Shown here: in pieces, positions 16,844-25,229 of the stretch
Layout of the letters: every line of letters begins with the position of its first letter
Numbering within the stretch: the stretch's first letter is position 1
From: JACZYA01 sp965247455
Lineage (GTDB): Bacteria; Acidobacteriota; Terriglobia; Acidiferrales; 2-02-FULL-67-57
DNA length: 64,000 bases
Assembly: GCA_965247455.1 (NCBI GenBank)
Contig: CBDFHE010000016.1
Coordinates: 248,001-312,000, forward strand
Direction: 5' to 3'
Translations under genes and position numbers: made by a program
The notes under the pieces: generated by a model
The model's database searches: none
What the model saw: the letters and a program-made list of their open reading frames with translations, nothing else
What the model was told of the DNA's origin: nothing

Positions 16844-17986
16844 ATGAAAATCGGCATCACATGCTACCCCACCTACGGGGGCAGCGGCATCGTGGCCACC
16901 GAATTGGGCATGGAGCTGGCTACGCGGGGGCACGAAGTCCACTTCATCAGCTACGCCCAGCCTATCCGCCTGACCGGCTTGGACGACCAGCCGGAGGCAG
17001 CGCGCCGCATCACCTACCACGAAGTGGAAGTGCTGGCCTATCCGCTATTCGACCACCCGCCTTACTCCCTGGCCCTGGCAACCAAAATGGCGGAAGTCGC
17101 CGAGCATTATGCGCTCGATCTCCTGCACGTCCACTACGCCCTGCCGCACTCCATCAGTGCCTACCTTGCGCAAGCCATGCTGGCGCCGCGCCGCCTGCCC
17201 TTTGTGACCACGCTCCACGGCACCGACATCACCCTGGTGGGCCAGGATCGGTCCTTCCTGCCCATCACGCGCTTTGCCATTGAGCAGTCAACCGCCGTAA
17301 CCGCAGTCTCGCGCCACCTACAGCAGGTGACGCAGAAAGTCTTAAATGTTCGCAGACCGATCGAAGTGATTCCCAATTTCGTCAACTGCCAGTTGTATCG
17401 GCGCAGTGAAAACACCTCCCTGCGTGAGCAATTCGCACCCCACGGAGAACGGCTGCTCGTCCACCTGTCAAACTTTCGCCCGGTCAAGCGCATCCCCGAC
17501 GTAATTGAAGTCTTTGCGCGGGTGCGGGACAAACTGCCGGCCCGCCTGTTGCTCATTGGAGACGGCCCGGAGCGCGCCAATATCGAGTATCTGGTGCGGG
17601 AAAAAGGCCTCGGCCAAGACGTCTGTTTCCTGGGCAAACAGGATGCTGTGTACGAAAAGCTGGGCGTGTGCGATCTCTTCCTTCTTCCCAGCCAGTTGGA
17701 GTCCTTCGGTCTGGCGGCACTGGAAGCCATGGCCTGCGAAGTGCCCGTGATTGCCACCAACGTCGGGGGCCTGCCGGAGGTGATTCGTTCCGGCGAGGAT
17801 GGTTGCTTGCTTGAACCCGGTGATGTAGAAGGGATGGCGCGCTGCGCCCTCCAGCTCCTGGAAGCCCCCGAACAGGCGCGCGCCATGGGCCGGCGAGCCC
17901 GTCAAACCACGCTCAAGCGTTTCTGCTCTTCCCTTATCGTTCCCCGCTACGAAGCGTTCTATCAACAAGTCCTCGACGCCTGCTGA
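16844..17986 (+). CDS. bshA: N-acetyl-alpha-D-glucosaminyl L-malate synthase, BshA-like glycosyltransferase
   Basis: GT4-type glycosyltransferase, 380 residues from ATG 16844. The N-terminus MKIGITCYPTYGGSGIVATELG is nearly the BshA signature, followed by DLLHVHYALPHSISAYLA, VTTLHGTDITLVG, VIPNFVN and the nucleotide-sugar loop PSQLESFGLAALEAMACEVPVIATNVGGLPE. BshA joins UDP-GlcNAc and malate in the first step of bacillithiol synthesis. BshB and BshC genes are not in the window, so the pathway is inferred. Confidence 0.88.
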   Translation: MKIGITCYPTYGGSGIVATELGMELATRGHEVHFISYAQPIRLTGLDDQPEAARRITYHEVEVLAYPLFDHPPYSLALATKMAEVAEHYALDLLHVHYALPHSISAYLAQAMLAPRRLPFVTTLHGTDITLVGQDRSFLPITRFAIEQSTAVTAVSRHLQQVTQKVLNVRRPIEVIPNFVNCQLYRRSENTSLREQFAPHGERLLVHLSNFRPVKRIPDVIEVFARVRDKLPARLLLIGDGPERANIEYLVREKGLGQDVCFLGKQDAVYEKLGVCDLFLLPSQLESFGLAALEAMACEVPVIATNVGGLPEVIRSGEDGCLLEPGDVEGMARCALQLLEAPEQARAMGRRARQTTLKRFCSSLIVPRYEAFYQQVLDAC

Positions 17987-18124
17987 CAACCAACCCCGGC
18001 CCGAATATGGCCAGCCCTGCGCCCCCGCTGCCCCTGTCCACGCCACTACAAGTCCGGAAGAGGTGCGGAGTTTACCCGTACGGGCACCTGCCAATGGTGA
18101 AGCGTCCTCGCCTGATTTGGTGGG

Positions 18125-18196
18125 GCAGACATTCCTGTCTGCCTGCCTACCGCAGGTAGGTCTCACCCGCGCTGCGCGGACAAGAATGTCTGCGCT
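18125..18196. repeat. Composite REP/palindromic repeat
   Basis: Outer arms GCAGACATTCCTGTCTGC (from 18125) and GCGGACAAGAATGTCTGC (ending near 18193) are complementary at 16 of 18 positions. They enclose the core GCCTGCCTACCGCAGGTAGG (18141-18160), itself palindromic (CCTACC/GGTAGG) and shared with 7448-7468 in opposite orientation. It lies between the convergent bshA-like and sensor-kinase genes, so it may act as a transcription barrier. Confidence 0.6.
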
Positions 18197-18220
18197 ACTG
18201 TGTTTCAAAGCAGGCGAAAC

Positions 18221-19519
18221 TTAAGACGTGTGCAATTCCGGAATCTCAATCCGAATGGAAGTGCCGAGCCCGGGCGAGCTTTCAATCTTGAAGGCATAAT
18301 CCTTGCCATAGAGAACCTTCAGCCGCTCGTTGACGTTGCTGATGCCGATCCCACTGCGGAAAATCTCGGGGATTCGCTCATCGGGAATCCCCACGCCGTT
18401 GTCGGCGACTTCGATTACCACGCGACCATCGGAGCGGGTGGTGCGCAACCGGATCTGGCCGCCTTCGATGCGCGGCGCTAAACCATGGCGAATGGAATTT
18501 TCTATGATGGGCTGCAACAGCATGCTGGGCACCATGGCATCCAGGGTCTCCTCATCCACCTCCTTGGAAACGGTGAACTTTTCCGGGCCGAAACGCACCA
18601 TCTCAATGTCCAGATAGTTGTCGATGAACTCCAATTCCTCCTGCAGCCGGACAAAGTTCTCTTGCTTGCGCAACAACCGGCGCAGGATGGTGGAGAGCTT
18701 GACCAGCAGGCCGCGCGCCGCCTCGGGGTTAATCCGTGTCAGGGAGCCAATCGTATTCAAAGTATTGAAAAGGAAATGCGGATTGATCTGGCTGGCCAGG
18801 GCCGCCATGCGCGCTTCCAGCAGGGACTGTTCCTGATCCCGGAGCTTGATTTGCATGCGAGTGTTGTTCCAGGTCGTGAGCGTAAGCGTGACCGCAAACA
18901 GTGTGCTGAAGACCGGGAAGAGCGTCTGCCAGCCCTCTTCTGTATTCAAAAAATAAAGCGCGCCAGGAAACATTCGGCCCAGGCCGCTGCGAAGCAGCGC
19001 CAGTCCGATGCAGGCTGCCAGCGGCAGGATTTGCCAGTTCCCTTCCCCGCGCGTCACCATGCGCCACAACCGACGCGGCACCGTCAGGAAAAAGAACGGA
19101 CCGAACCGCCACACCTGCTCTTTATTCGCGCACAGCTCCCGCAGGATGCCGCCCACAGCGCCGCATAACATCCCGAACGGAAGCGAAAGCAGTTCATGGT
19201 TGAAAAAAGCCGGCAGCGCCACCAGCGTGCCGACTATCATCCCGGCCGTGCGCCCGCCCACCAGGCCGGCCACCAGGGCTCCTTCCAAACTCACATCCGT
19301 GGCTTGATAGCCGAGCAGGATGCGAGTCATCACGCCCAGCGCGACCGGGGGTCCGTAGAGCAGGACGAACAGAAGCCGCTCGTCTAGCTCCCGCTCCTCC
19401 TCCCCCAGCACCCGCTGAAAAATGGGCCAACGAACGATTAGTGCTGCGATGGAAGAGGCCGCGGCCAAGCGGAACAGCAGCGTGAAAACAGCGTCCTGGA
19501 GAGAAAGCGCTTGTCCCAT
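18221..19519 (-). CDS. LytS-type sensor histidine kinase (5TM sensor)
   Basis: 432 residues. The N-terminal half (about 1-200) has five to six membrane segments of the 5TM-5TMR_LYT type. The His_kinase domain has QINPHFLFNTLNTIGSLTRINPEA (phospho-His in NPHFLFN), and the HATPase has LLQPIIENSIRHGLAPR, EVADNGVGI and GIGISNVNERL. Family members usually pair with a LytTR response regulator to control autolysis, polysaccharide or pyruvate uptake genes. No regulator lies next to it, so it is an orphan in this window. Confidence 0.9.
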   Translation of the reverse strand: MGQALSLQDAVFTLLFRLAAASSIAALIVRWPIFQRVLGEEERELDERLLFVLLYGPPVALGVMTRILLGYQATDVSLEGALVAGLVGGRTAGMIVGTLVALPAFFNHELLSLPFGMLCGAVGGILRELCANKEQVWRFGPFFFLTVPRRLWRMVTRGEGNWQILPLAACIGLALLRSGLGRMFPGALYFLNTEEGWQTLFPVFSTLFAVTLTLTTWNNTRMQIKLRDQEQSLLEARMAALASQINPHFLFNTLNTIGSLTRINPEAARGLLVKLSTILRRLLRKQENFVRLQEELEFIDNYLDIEMVRFGPEKFTVSKEVDEETLDAMVPSMLLQPIIENSIRHGLAPRIEGGQIRLRTTRSDGRVVIEVADNGVGIPDERIPEIFRSGIGISNVNERLKVLYGKDYAFKIESSPGLGTSIRIEIPELHTS

Positions 19520-19743
19520 TTGATTCCTGGTGTATCCGCGCTACGGTAGCGCACGCCCGCTTGCTTGTAAAGCCGCCGCTCTGTGCGGGTAGCGAGTCTT
19601 TTTGAAAATAGGAAACTCACGCCGGGCTCTGCGCAAATCAACATCATGAAACCGACCCGCTACCCTCTGTGCGCGCTACTCCGCGCTGTTGGTATGCCGG
19701 TATCTGCTGGAAACGTTTGCGGCGGCTGAGGGACTCGCTCGCA

Positions 19744-19772
19744 TTGCTCGCTATCCCGTTCGCGCCTATAAT
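19744..19772 (+). promoter_or_regulatory. Sigma-70-like promoter for ribA
   Basis: -35 TTGCTC (19744-19749), 17-base spacer, -10 TATAAT (19767-19772). The predicted start of transcription falls at about 19779, on the GTG start codon, implying a leaderless or nearly leaderless mRNA. Confidence 0.6.
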
Positions 19773-19778
19773 GCCTCT

Positions 19779-20390
19779 GTGAAGCGAAAGAAGAACTCCC
19801 GTCCGAAGATTCGCAAAGCGGCGGAAGCGCGACTGCCCACCCGTTTCGGAACCTTCCGAATCGTGGGTTTCGAAAACGGTCGGCGGCAATGGGTTGTCGC
19901 CCTCATCAAAGGCAGGCTGAGCCGTGTGCGTACTCCTCTTGTCCGCATTCACTCCCAGTGTTTGACGGGCGACGTTTTCGCCTCGCGGCGCTGTGACTGT
20001 CGCGCCCAACTCGAACTTGCGCTGGAAACCATCGCCCGCGAGGGCGTGGGACTTCTCCTCTATGAACCCCAGGAAGGGCGCGGCATTGGACTCATCAACA
20101 AATTGCGCGCCTACGAATTGCAGGACGACGGATTGGATACGGTCGAAGCCAACCGCCGCCTCGGCTTTCCGGCCGACCGGCGCAACTATGCCTTCGCCGC
20201 CGAGGCGCTCCGGTTTCTGGGCATAAAAAGAATCCGTCTGCTGTCAAATAATCCCGACAAGATCGCCGGCCTGGAACGCTATGGTATCGAAATAGAAGAA
20301 CGCATCCCTTGCGAGCCAGCTACCCATCGAGCCAACCGCACCTACTTGCGGGTCAAGAAGAAGAAGCTCGGACACCTGCTGGCGGTTTAG
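19779..20390 (+). CDS. ribA: GTP cyclohydrolase II (stand-alone RibA)
   Basis: Opens the GTP imidazole ring in the first step of riboflavin synthesis. 203 residues from GTG 19779. Motifs: VRIHSQCLTGDVFASRRCDCRAQL with the three zinc cysteines, LLYEPQEGRGIGLINKLRAYELQD with catalytic Arg/Tyr region, and GFPADRRNYAFAAEAL and RLLSNNPDKI. No RibB domain is fused. An ATG at 19689 is in frame but lies upstream of the promoter boxes. The 3' end overlaps the convergent thiS gene by 4 bp. Confidence 0.9.
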   Translation: MKRKKNSRPKIRKAAEARLPTRFGTFRIVGFENGRRQWVVALIKGRLSRVRTPLVRIHSQCLTGDVFASRRCDCRAQLELALETIAREGVGLLLYEPQEGRGIGLINKLRAYELQDDGLDTVEANRRLGFPADRRNYAFAAEALRFLGIKRIRLLSNNPDKIAGLERYGIEIEERIPCEPATHRANRTYLRVKKKKLGHLLAV

Positions 20391-20590
20391 CCGCCGCCAA
20401 CGAAGTGGATGATTTCCAGCCGGTCTCCCGCGCCGACCCGCACCGATGTCCAGCGATCGCGCTTTACAATCTCGCGATTGTGCTCAATCGCCACCCGGTC
20501 CTCCGCCAGCTCCAGGAACTGAAGCAACTCGTCCAGTGTAAACTCACCAGGAAGGTCGCGCGCTTCGCCGTTGATGGTGACAGGAATCAC
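20387..20590 (-). CDS. thiS: Sulfur carrier protein ThiS
   Basis: 67-residue ubiquitin-like protein: MIPVTINGEARDLPGEFTLDELL at the start, VAIEHNREIVKRDRW in the middle and the essential C-terminal Gly-Gly (HFVGGG). Supplies sulfur for thiamine thiazole; a generic MoaD/ThiS role is the alternative. No other thi gene is adjacent. Starts ATG 20590, overlapping the preceding gene's stop (ATGA). Confidence 0.85.
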   Translation of the reverse strand: MIPVTINGEARDLPGEFTLDELLQFLELAEDRVAIEHNREIVKRDRWTSVRVGAGDRLEIIHFVGGG

Positions 20591-21183
20591 CGGGCGGTTT
20601 TGGATCGCGGCCGGAGGCTATACTTGATCGCGTCCCGATTCTCTGCGCTGGACGCTTCGATCGTCAGCTCCACCCCGCCCGGACCCAGGCGCGGCATCGG
20701 GAACTGCACTTCGGTTTTGCCGCTGGCGTCCGACGTGCCAACAAATTCCAGTGGTTCATCGCCGCCAAGATGGAGCCGTAGCCGCACGCTGGCCTCGCTC
20801 ACCGGCTCTCCGCCCAGGGTCTTGGTCACAGCTATCTGCACGTGCGCCGTGGTGCCTTTCAAGAAGGTAGCCGGGTTGAGCAGTTGCACGCTGATGCCCT
20901 CTTGGGAGGGCTGAGTTTGAAACTGTTCCAGCCCTTCCAACTGTCCTCGGCGGACCGCTTCGATCATCTCTTTGTGCTGCTGTTCCAACATGGCATGCAG
21001 CTCAGAGTCGCTGAAATCGGGCGACGCCAGGAAATCGCGGTAGTCGGTACTGCGCCGCGCCACCACCCGCCCCTTCAGATAAACGGTGGTATCAAGTACC
21101 GGATTTTTCTTTCCCCGGTCTTCGGTCTGTACGTGGAACACGGTCTCCCCCACTCGGATGTCCGTGTTGAAACCGAAAACCAT
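20587..21183 (-). CDS. Conserved hypothetical protein, two beta-rich parts
   Basis: 198 residues from ATG 21183 (AGAGGAG just upstream). The first part (VFGFNTDIRVGETVFHVQTEDRGKKNPVLDT) reads like a compact beta domain, followed by a helical segment rich in Glu/Gln. The C-terminal part looks Ig-like: LNPATFLKGTTAHVQIAVTKTLGGEPVSEASVRLRLH and then DASGKTEVQFPMP. No signal peptide, so probably cytoplasmic. Function not recognised. Coupled to thiS and divergent from the complex I cluster, sharing the 21184-21330 control region. Confidence 0.7.
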   Translation of the reverse strand: MVFGFNTDIRVGETVFHVQTEDRGKKNPVLDTTVYLKGRVVARRSTDYRDFLASPDFSDSELHAMLEQQHKEMIEAVRRGQLEGLEQFQTQPSQEGISVQLLNPATFLKGTTAHVQIAVTKTLGGEPVSEASVRLRLHLGGDEPLEFVGTSDASGKTEVQFPMPRLGPGGVELTIEASSAENRDAIKYSLRPRSKTAR

Positions 21184-21233
21184 CTCCTCTGCTCCCGACC
21201 CGCCGTCTAGCTTGGCGGGCTGCTTTCCTCTGC

Positions 21234-21263
21234 TTGACAATATCGCGCGCCAAACCCTATAGT
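21234..21263 (+). promoter_or_regulatory. Promoter of complex I cluster 1
   Basis: -35 TTGACA (21234-21239), 18-base spacer, -10 TATAGT (21258-21263). It is 67 bases before the nuoA ATG and points into the cluster. Confidence 0.65.
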
Positions 21264-21329
21264 CAATTTCTCAGCATTCCCGGCGGGTCGGGTCATTATA
21301 ACATCGGGTCAGACCTTCCCGGCAACGAG

Positions 21330-21719
21330 ATGAATCAGAACTATCTATCCAGCTACGCTCCTATCCTCATCTACTTTCTGCTGGCCGCGGGTGTGGCCGC
21401 CGCAATCATGCTGCTGTCCTGGCTGATCGGCCAGCGCAAACCCACTCCCGTCAAGTTGTCTCCCTACGAGTGTGGTATTTTGCCCACCGGCGACGCGCGC
21501 GAGCCTTTTTCGGTCAAGTTCTACCTGGTCGCGATCCTCTTCATCCTTTTTGACGTGGAAGCCATGTTTCTGATTGTCTGGGCTGTCGTCTTCCGTCAGC
21601 TTGGCATGTACGGCTTCGTCATCATGTCGATCTTCCTCTTCTTGCTCATGGTCGGTTTCGTCTACGAATGGAAGAAGGGCGCTTTGGATTGGGCTCCACG
21701 CCAAAGCCGGAGAGGATAA
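21330..21719 (+). CDS. nuoA: NADH-quinone oxidoreductase subunit A (cluster 1)
   Basis: Membrane subunit, 129 residues with three helices. Hallmarks: KLSPYECGILPTGDAREPFSVKFYLVAILFILFDVEAMFL. The start ATG at 21330 gives the usual length. First gene of an 11-gene plus-strand operon; nuoC follows after only 2 bases, so there is no room for nuoB where it usually lies. Confidence 0.95.
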   Translation: MNQNYLSSYAPILIYFLLAAGVAAAIMLLSWLIGQRKPTPVKLSPYECGILPTGDAREPFSVKFYLVAILFILFDVEAMFLIVWAVVFRQLGMYGFVIMSIFLFLLMVGFVYEWKKGALDWAPRQSRRG

Positions 21720-21721
21720 CG

Positions 21722-22201
21722 GTGGGCATCCCGCAGGAATTGGCGACCCGGTCGCCGGTGCAACGGCTCGCCGCAACTTTTCCCAACGCTATCGTGGAAG
21801 CCGTCGAGTTCCGCGGCGAGCTGGCCGTGCAGGTAGAGCCGGCCCACAGCCGCGCCGTGCTCGAATTCCTCAAGAACGACCCCGAGTTGTGCTTCAATAT
21901 TTTGAGCGACCTCACGGCGGTCGACCACTACCCGCTCGAGCCGCGTTTTGAGATTGTTTATCAATTGCTCGCCTTGGAGCGCGGCGAGCGCCTGCGGCTG
22001 AAAGCCCGCCTGCCCGGCGACGACCCCCGCATCGATTCCATCACCTTCCTCTGGCCCGCTGCCGATATGCTGGAACGAGAAGTGTTCGACCTTTTCGGCA
22101 TCCACTTCACTGGCCACCCCAACTTGCGCCGCTTGCTGATGCCGGAAGACTGGGAGGGGCATCCCCTGCGCAAAGACTACCCGGTGGAGGGCTACCGCTA
22201 G
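21722..22201 (+). CDS. nuoC: NADH-quinone oxidoreductase subunit C (cluster 1)
   Basis: 159 residues. Start GTG at 21722 with GGAGAGG six bases upstream; an in-frame ATG at 21668 lies inside nuoA and is less likely. Motifs FNILSDLTAVDHYP, ADMLEREVFDLFGIHFTGHPNLRRLLMPEDWEGHPLRKDYP are the NuoC signature (quinone-proximal peripheral arm). Not fused to NuoD. Stop overlaps the nuoD GTG by one base. Confidence 0.95.
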   Translation: MGIPQELATRSPVQRLAATFPNAIVEAVEFRGELAVQVEPAHSRAVLEFLKNDPELCFNILSDLTAVDHYPLEPRFEIVYQLLALERGERLRLKARLPGDDPRIDSITFLWPAADMLEREVFDLFGIHFTGHPNLRRLLMPEDWEGHPLRKDYPVEGYR

Positions 22202-23397
22202 TGGCTGAGCCCATCGCTCCTCCGCCCGTTTCCGCTGAGACCATGACTCTCAACATGGGGCCCCAGCATCCCTCCACCCACGGCGTCTTGCGGCTCATCC
22301 TGGAACTTGACGGCGAGACTATCCTGCGCGCCACCCCCGACATCGGTTTCCTGCACACCGGCATCGAGAAAAACGCCGAAAAACTTTACTACTCCCAGGT
22401 CATCCCCTTGACCGACCGCATCGACTACCTGGCGCCGCTCTCCAACAACTTGGTCTTTTGCCTCGCGGTGGAAAAACTCCTCAATCTGAAAATTCCACCC
22501 CGCGCTCAATGGATCCGAGTCCTGCTCACCGAGTTGAGCCGCATCAACAACCACTTGGTCTGGCTGGGCACCACCGCGCTCGAAATCGGCGCCATGTCGG
22601 TGTTTCTCTACTGCTTCCGCGAGCGAGAGGAAGTTCTCAAAATCTTCGAGCTCTGTTCCGGGCAACGCATGATGTGCAGCTACTTCCGCATCGGCGGGCT
22701 GGCGGTGGAGCCGCCGCTGGATTTTTACCCTCGCGTGGACCGCTTCCTGAAAATGATGCCCGCGCGCATCGATGACTACGAAGACCTTCTCACGGAAAAC
22801 AGAATCTGGCTCGGTCGCACCAAAGGTGTAGGCGTTCTTTCCCTGGACGACGCCCTGGCGTACAGCATAACCGGGCCCAACTTGCGGGCCTCGGGCCTGG
22901 CCTACGATTTGCGGAAGGAATCTCCGTACTCAGGCTACGAAAACTTTACTTTCGATGTGCCTTCCCGGTCGGAGGGAGACTGCTACGCCCGCTACGCGAT
23001 CCGCATCGAGGAATTGCGGCAAAGCCTGCGCATCGTTCGCCAAGCGCTCGATGGACTTCCGGAGGGGCCCATCCAGGCTGACGCCCCCGGCATCGTGCTG
23101 CCCGACCGCGACAAGATGAAAGCCGAAATGGAAGCTCTGATCTACCACTTCAAACTGGTGGTGGACGGATTTGCCCCGCCAGCGGGAGAAGTCTATTTTC
23201 CCATTGAGTCGCCCAAAGGTGAGCTGGGCTGCTACCTGGTCAGCGACGGCGGCCCTCGCCCCTGGCGCATGCGTTGGCGCGGCCCTTCGTTGTTCAATGT
23301 GCAACTGCTCGCCAAGCTCTTGCCCGGGCATTTGCTGGCCGACGCCGTCGCCATTAACGCCAGCGTGGATTTTGTCCTGGGTGAGGTGGACCGCTGA
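22201..23397 (+). CDS. nuoD: NADH-quinone oxidoreductase subunit D (cluster 1)
   Basis: 398 residues, 49-kDa subunit forming the quinone site with NuoB. Start GTG 22201. Motifs MTLNMGPQHPSTHGVLRLI, DIGFLHTGIEKNAE (the quinone-site His), LWLGTTALEIGAMS-like and SPKGELGCYLVSDGG. Its partner NuoB is absent from the cluster. Confidence 0.96.
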   Translation: MAEPIAPPPVSAETMTLNMGPQHPSTHGVLRLILELDGETILRATPDIGFLHTGIEKNAEKLYYSQVIPLTDRIDYLAPLSNNLVFCLAVEKLLNLKIPPRAQWIRVLLTELSRINNHLVWLGTTALEIGAMSVFLYCFREREEVLKIFELCSGQRMMCSYFRIGGLAVEPPLDFYPRVDRFLKMMPARIDDYEDLLTENRIWLGRTKGVGVLSLDDALAYSITGPNLRASGLAYDLRKESPYSGYENFTFDVPSRSEGDCYARYAIRIEELRQSLRIVRQALDGLPEGPIQADAPGIVLPDRDKMKAEMEALIYHFKLVVDGFAPPAGEVYFPIESPKGELGCYLVSDGGPRPWRMRWRGPSLFNVQLLAKLLPGHLLADAVAINASVDFVLGEVDR

Positions 23398-25229
23398 TGG
23401 CCCTGCAACTCTCACGCGAACTCCGTCAACAGTTCGAGAACCTCAAGCTGTGCTATCCCCGGCAGCGCTCTGCCTTGATCCCTATGCTCCTGTTCGCGCA
23501 GGACGAGCTCGGCTACGTGCCCGACGAGCTGGTGGACTATTTGGCCGACGAACTCGACCTTCGCCGCATGGAAGTGGAGGAAACCATCTCCTACTACTCC
23601 ATGTTGCGGCGCCGGCCCGCCGGCCGCTACCACCTGCAAGTCTGCACCAACGTTTCTTGCCTGCTGCGCGGCGGCAAGCAAATTCTCGACCAGGTGCAGC
23701 GCCGCTGCGGGGTTCCGCCCAAAACTGCAACGGGTGACGGACTGTTTTCCTACGAAGAAGTCGAGTGCATTGGCGCCTGTACCGGTGCGCCGGCAATGCA
23801 GGTGAACTACGACTACTACGAGAACCTGACTCCCCAGTTGATAGACGAGCTGCTCGACCAGTTGCGGCTGGGCAAGACTCCACCTCCTCTCCGCCAAACC
23901 ACCGACTTCGTCAAACGACAGAAACCGCAAGCGGCAGAAGTGCGCGTTATCGGCCGCCGCTTCGGCCTGCGCAACTCGGCTGCGCTCGCTACCTATCTGA
24001 AGCATGACGGGTACCAGGCATTGGAGAAAGCACTGAAGGAAATGGCACCGGAGCAAATCCTGGAAGAGGTCAAGCGCTCCAACCTGCGCGGTCGAGGCGG
24101 CGCCGGCTTTCCCGCCGGCATGAAGTGGAGCTTCGTTCCTAGGGACACCGACAAGCCCAAGTATGTTATCGCCAACGCCGATGAGAGCGAGCCCGGCACC
24201 TGCAAAGACCGCGCCCTGATGGAGCACGACCCGCACCAGTTGATCGAAGGCATGGTGATTGCTGCCCGCGTCGTCAACGCCCACCAGGGTTACATTTACA
24301 TCCGGGGCGAATACCGCTACGTGATGGAGATTCTCGACCGTGCCATTGCTGAAGCCTACGATCGCTATTACCTGGGCAAAAACATCTTCGGGAGCGGTTT
24401 TGATTTCGATCTCTGCACCCACACCGGCGCGGGCGCCTACGAATGCGGCGAAGAAAGTGCGCTGATGGAATCCCTGGAGGGCAAGCGCGGCTACCCTCGC
24501 ATTCGTCCGCCCTTTCCGGCTGTAGTCGGCCTCTACGGCTGCCCGACCGTAATCAACAACGTCGAAACACTGAGCGCGGTGCCGGCCATCATCCTGAAAG
24601 GCAGCGAGTGGTACGCCGACCTGGGCACCGAGCGCAACGGCGGCACGCGCCTGTTCTGTATCTCCGGCCACGTCAATCGCCCGGGCTTGTACGAACTGCC
24701 GATGGGATTCCCCTTGCGCCGAATGATTGAAGAAGTGGCCGACGGCATGCGCGACGGCAAGAAGTGCAAGGCGGTCATCCCTGGAGGCTCTTCCGTGCCC
24801 GTGCTGACTACCGACCAGCTCGACACCCTAATGGATTTCGATTCCGTCGCCAAGGCCGGCTCCATGCTCGGCTCCGGGGCTGTAATCGTGATGAACGAGG
24901 ACACTTGCATGGTGGAAGTGGCCCAGCGGATCGCACATTTCTACGCCCATGAGTCCTGCGGCTGGTGCATTCCCTGCCGCGAAGGCACGGCTTGGCTGCG
25001 CAAAGTGCTTGATCGCTTCCACGCCGGCGGCGGCCGCGACCAGGACATCCCGCTGCTGAAAGACCTGGCCCAGAATATGCTGGGCAAGACCTTCTGCCCC
25101 CTCGGAGATGCAGCGGCCATGCCCATCATCAGCTTCGTGGACAAGTTCCGCCACGAGTTTGAGGAGCATCTGCGCACGGGCGAATGCCCGTTTTCCCGCG
25201 ACGCCGCCGCGGTCGCCACACCACTATGA
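23397..25229 (+). CDS. nuoEF: Fused NuoE-NuoF, NADH-dehydrogenase module subunit (cluster 1)
   Basis: 610 residues. Residues 1-160 are NuoE: thioredoxin-like [2Fe-2S] domain with cysteines C83, C88, C124 and C128. Residues about 180-610 are NuoF: FMN/NADH glycine loop RGRGGAGFPAGMKW (231-244), NADESEPGTCKDR, AYECGEESALMESLEGKRG and the [4Fe-4S] motif ESCGWCIPCREG with a later Cys in TFCPLGD. The joining segment (161-185) is short and polar. No internal stop or start site suggests two separate genes. Overlaps nuoD by one base and nuoG by ATGA. Confidence 0.93.
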   Translation: MALQLSRELRQQFENLKLCYPRQRSALIPMLLFAQDELGYVPDELVDYLADELDLRRMEVEETISYYSMLRRRPAGRYHLQVCTNVSCLLRGGKQILDQVQRRCGVPPKTATGDGLFSYEEVECIGACTGAPAMQVNYDYYENLTPQLIDELLDQLRLGKTPPPLRQTTDFVKRQKPQAAEVRVIGRRFGLRNSAALATYLKHDGYQALEKALKEMAPEQILEEVKRSNLRGRGGAGFPAGMKWSFVPRDTDKPKYVIANADESEPGTCKDRALMEHDPHQLIEGMVIAARVVNAHQGYIYIRGEYRYVMEILDRAIAEAYDRYYLGKNIFGSGFDFDLCTHTGAGAYECGEESALMESLEGKRGYPRIRPPFPAVVGLYGCPTVINNVETLSAVPAIILKGSEWYADLGTERNGGTRLFCISGHVNRPGLYELPMGFPLRRMIEEVADGMRDGKKCKAVIPGGSSVPVLTTDQLDTLMDFDSVAKAGSMLGSGAVIVMNEDTCMVEVAQRIAHFYAHESCGWCIPCREGTAWLRKVLDRFHAGGGRDQDIPLLKDLAQNMLGKTFCPLGDAAAMPIISFVDKFRHEFEEHLRTGECPFSRDAAAVATPL

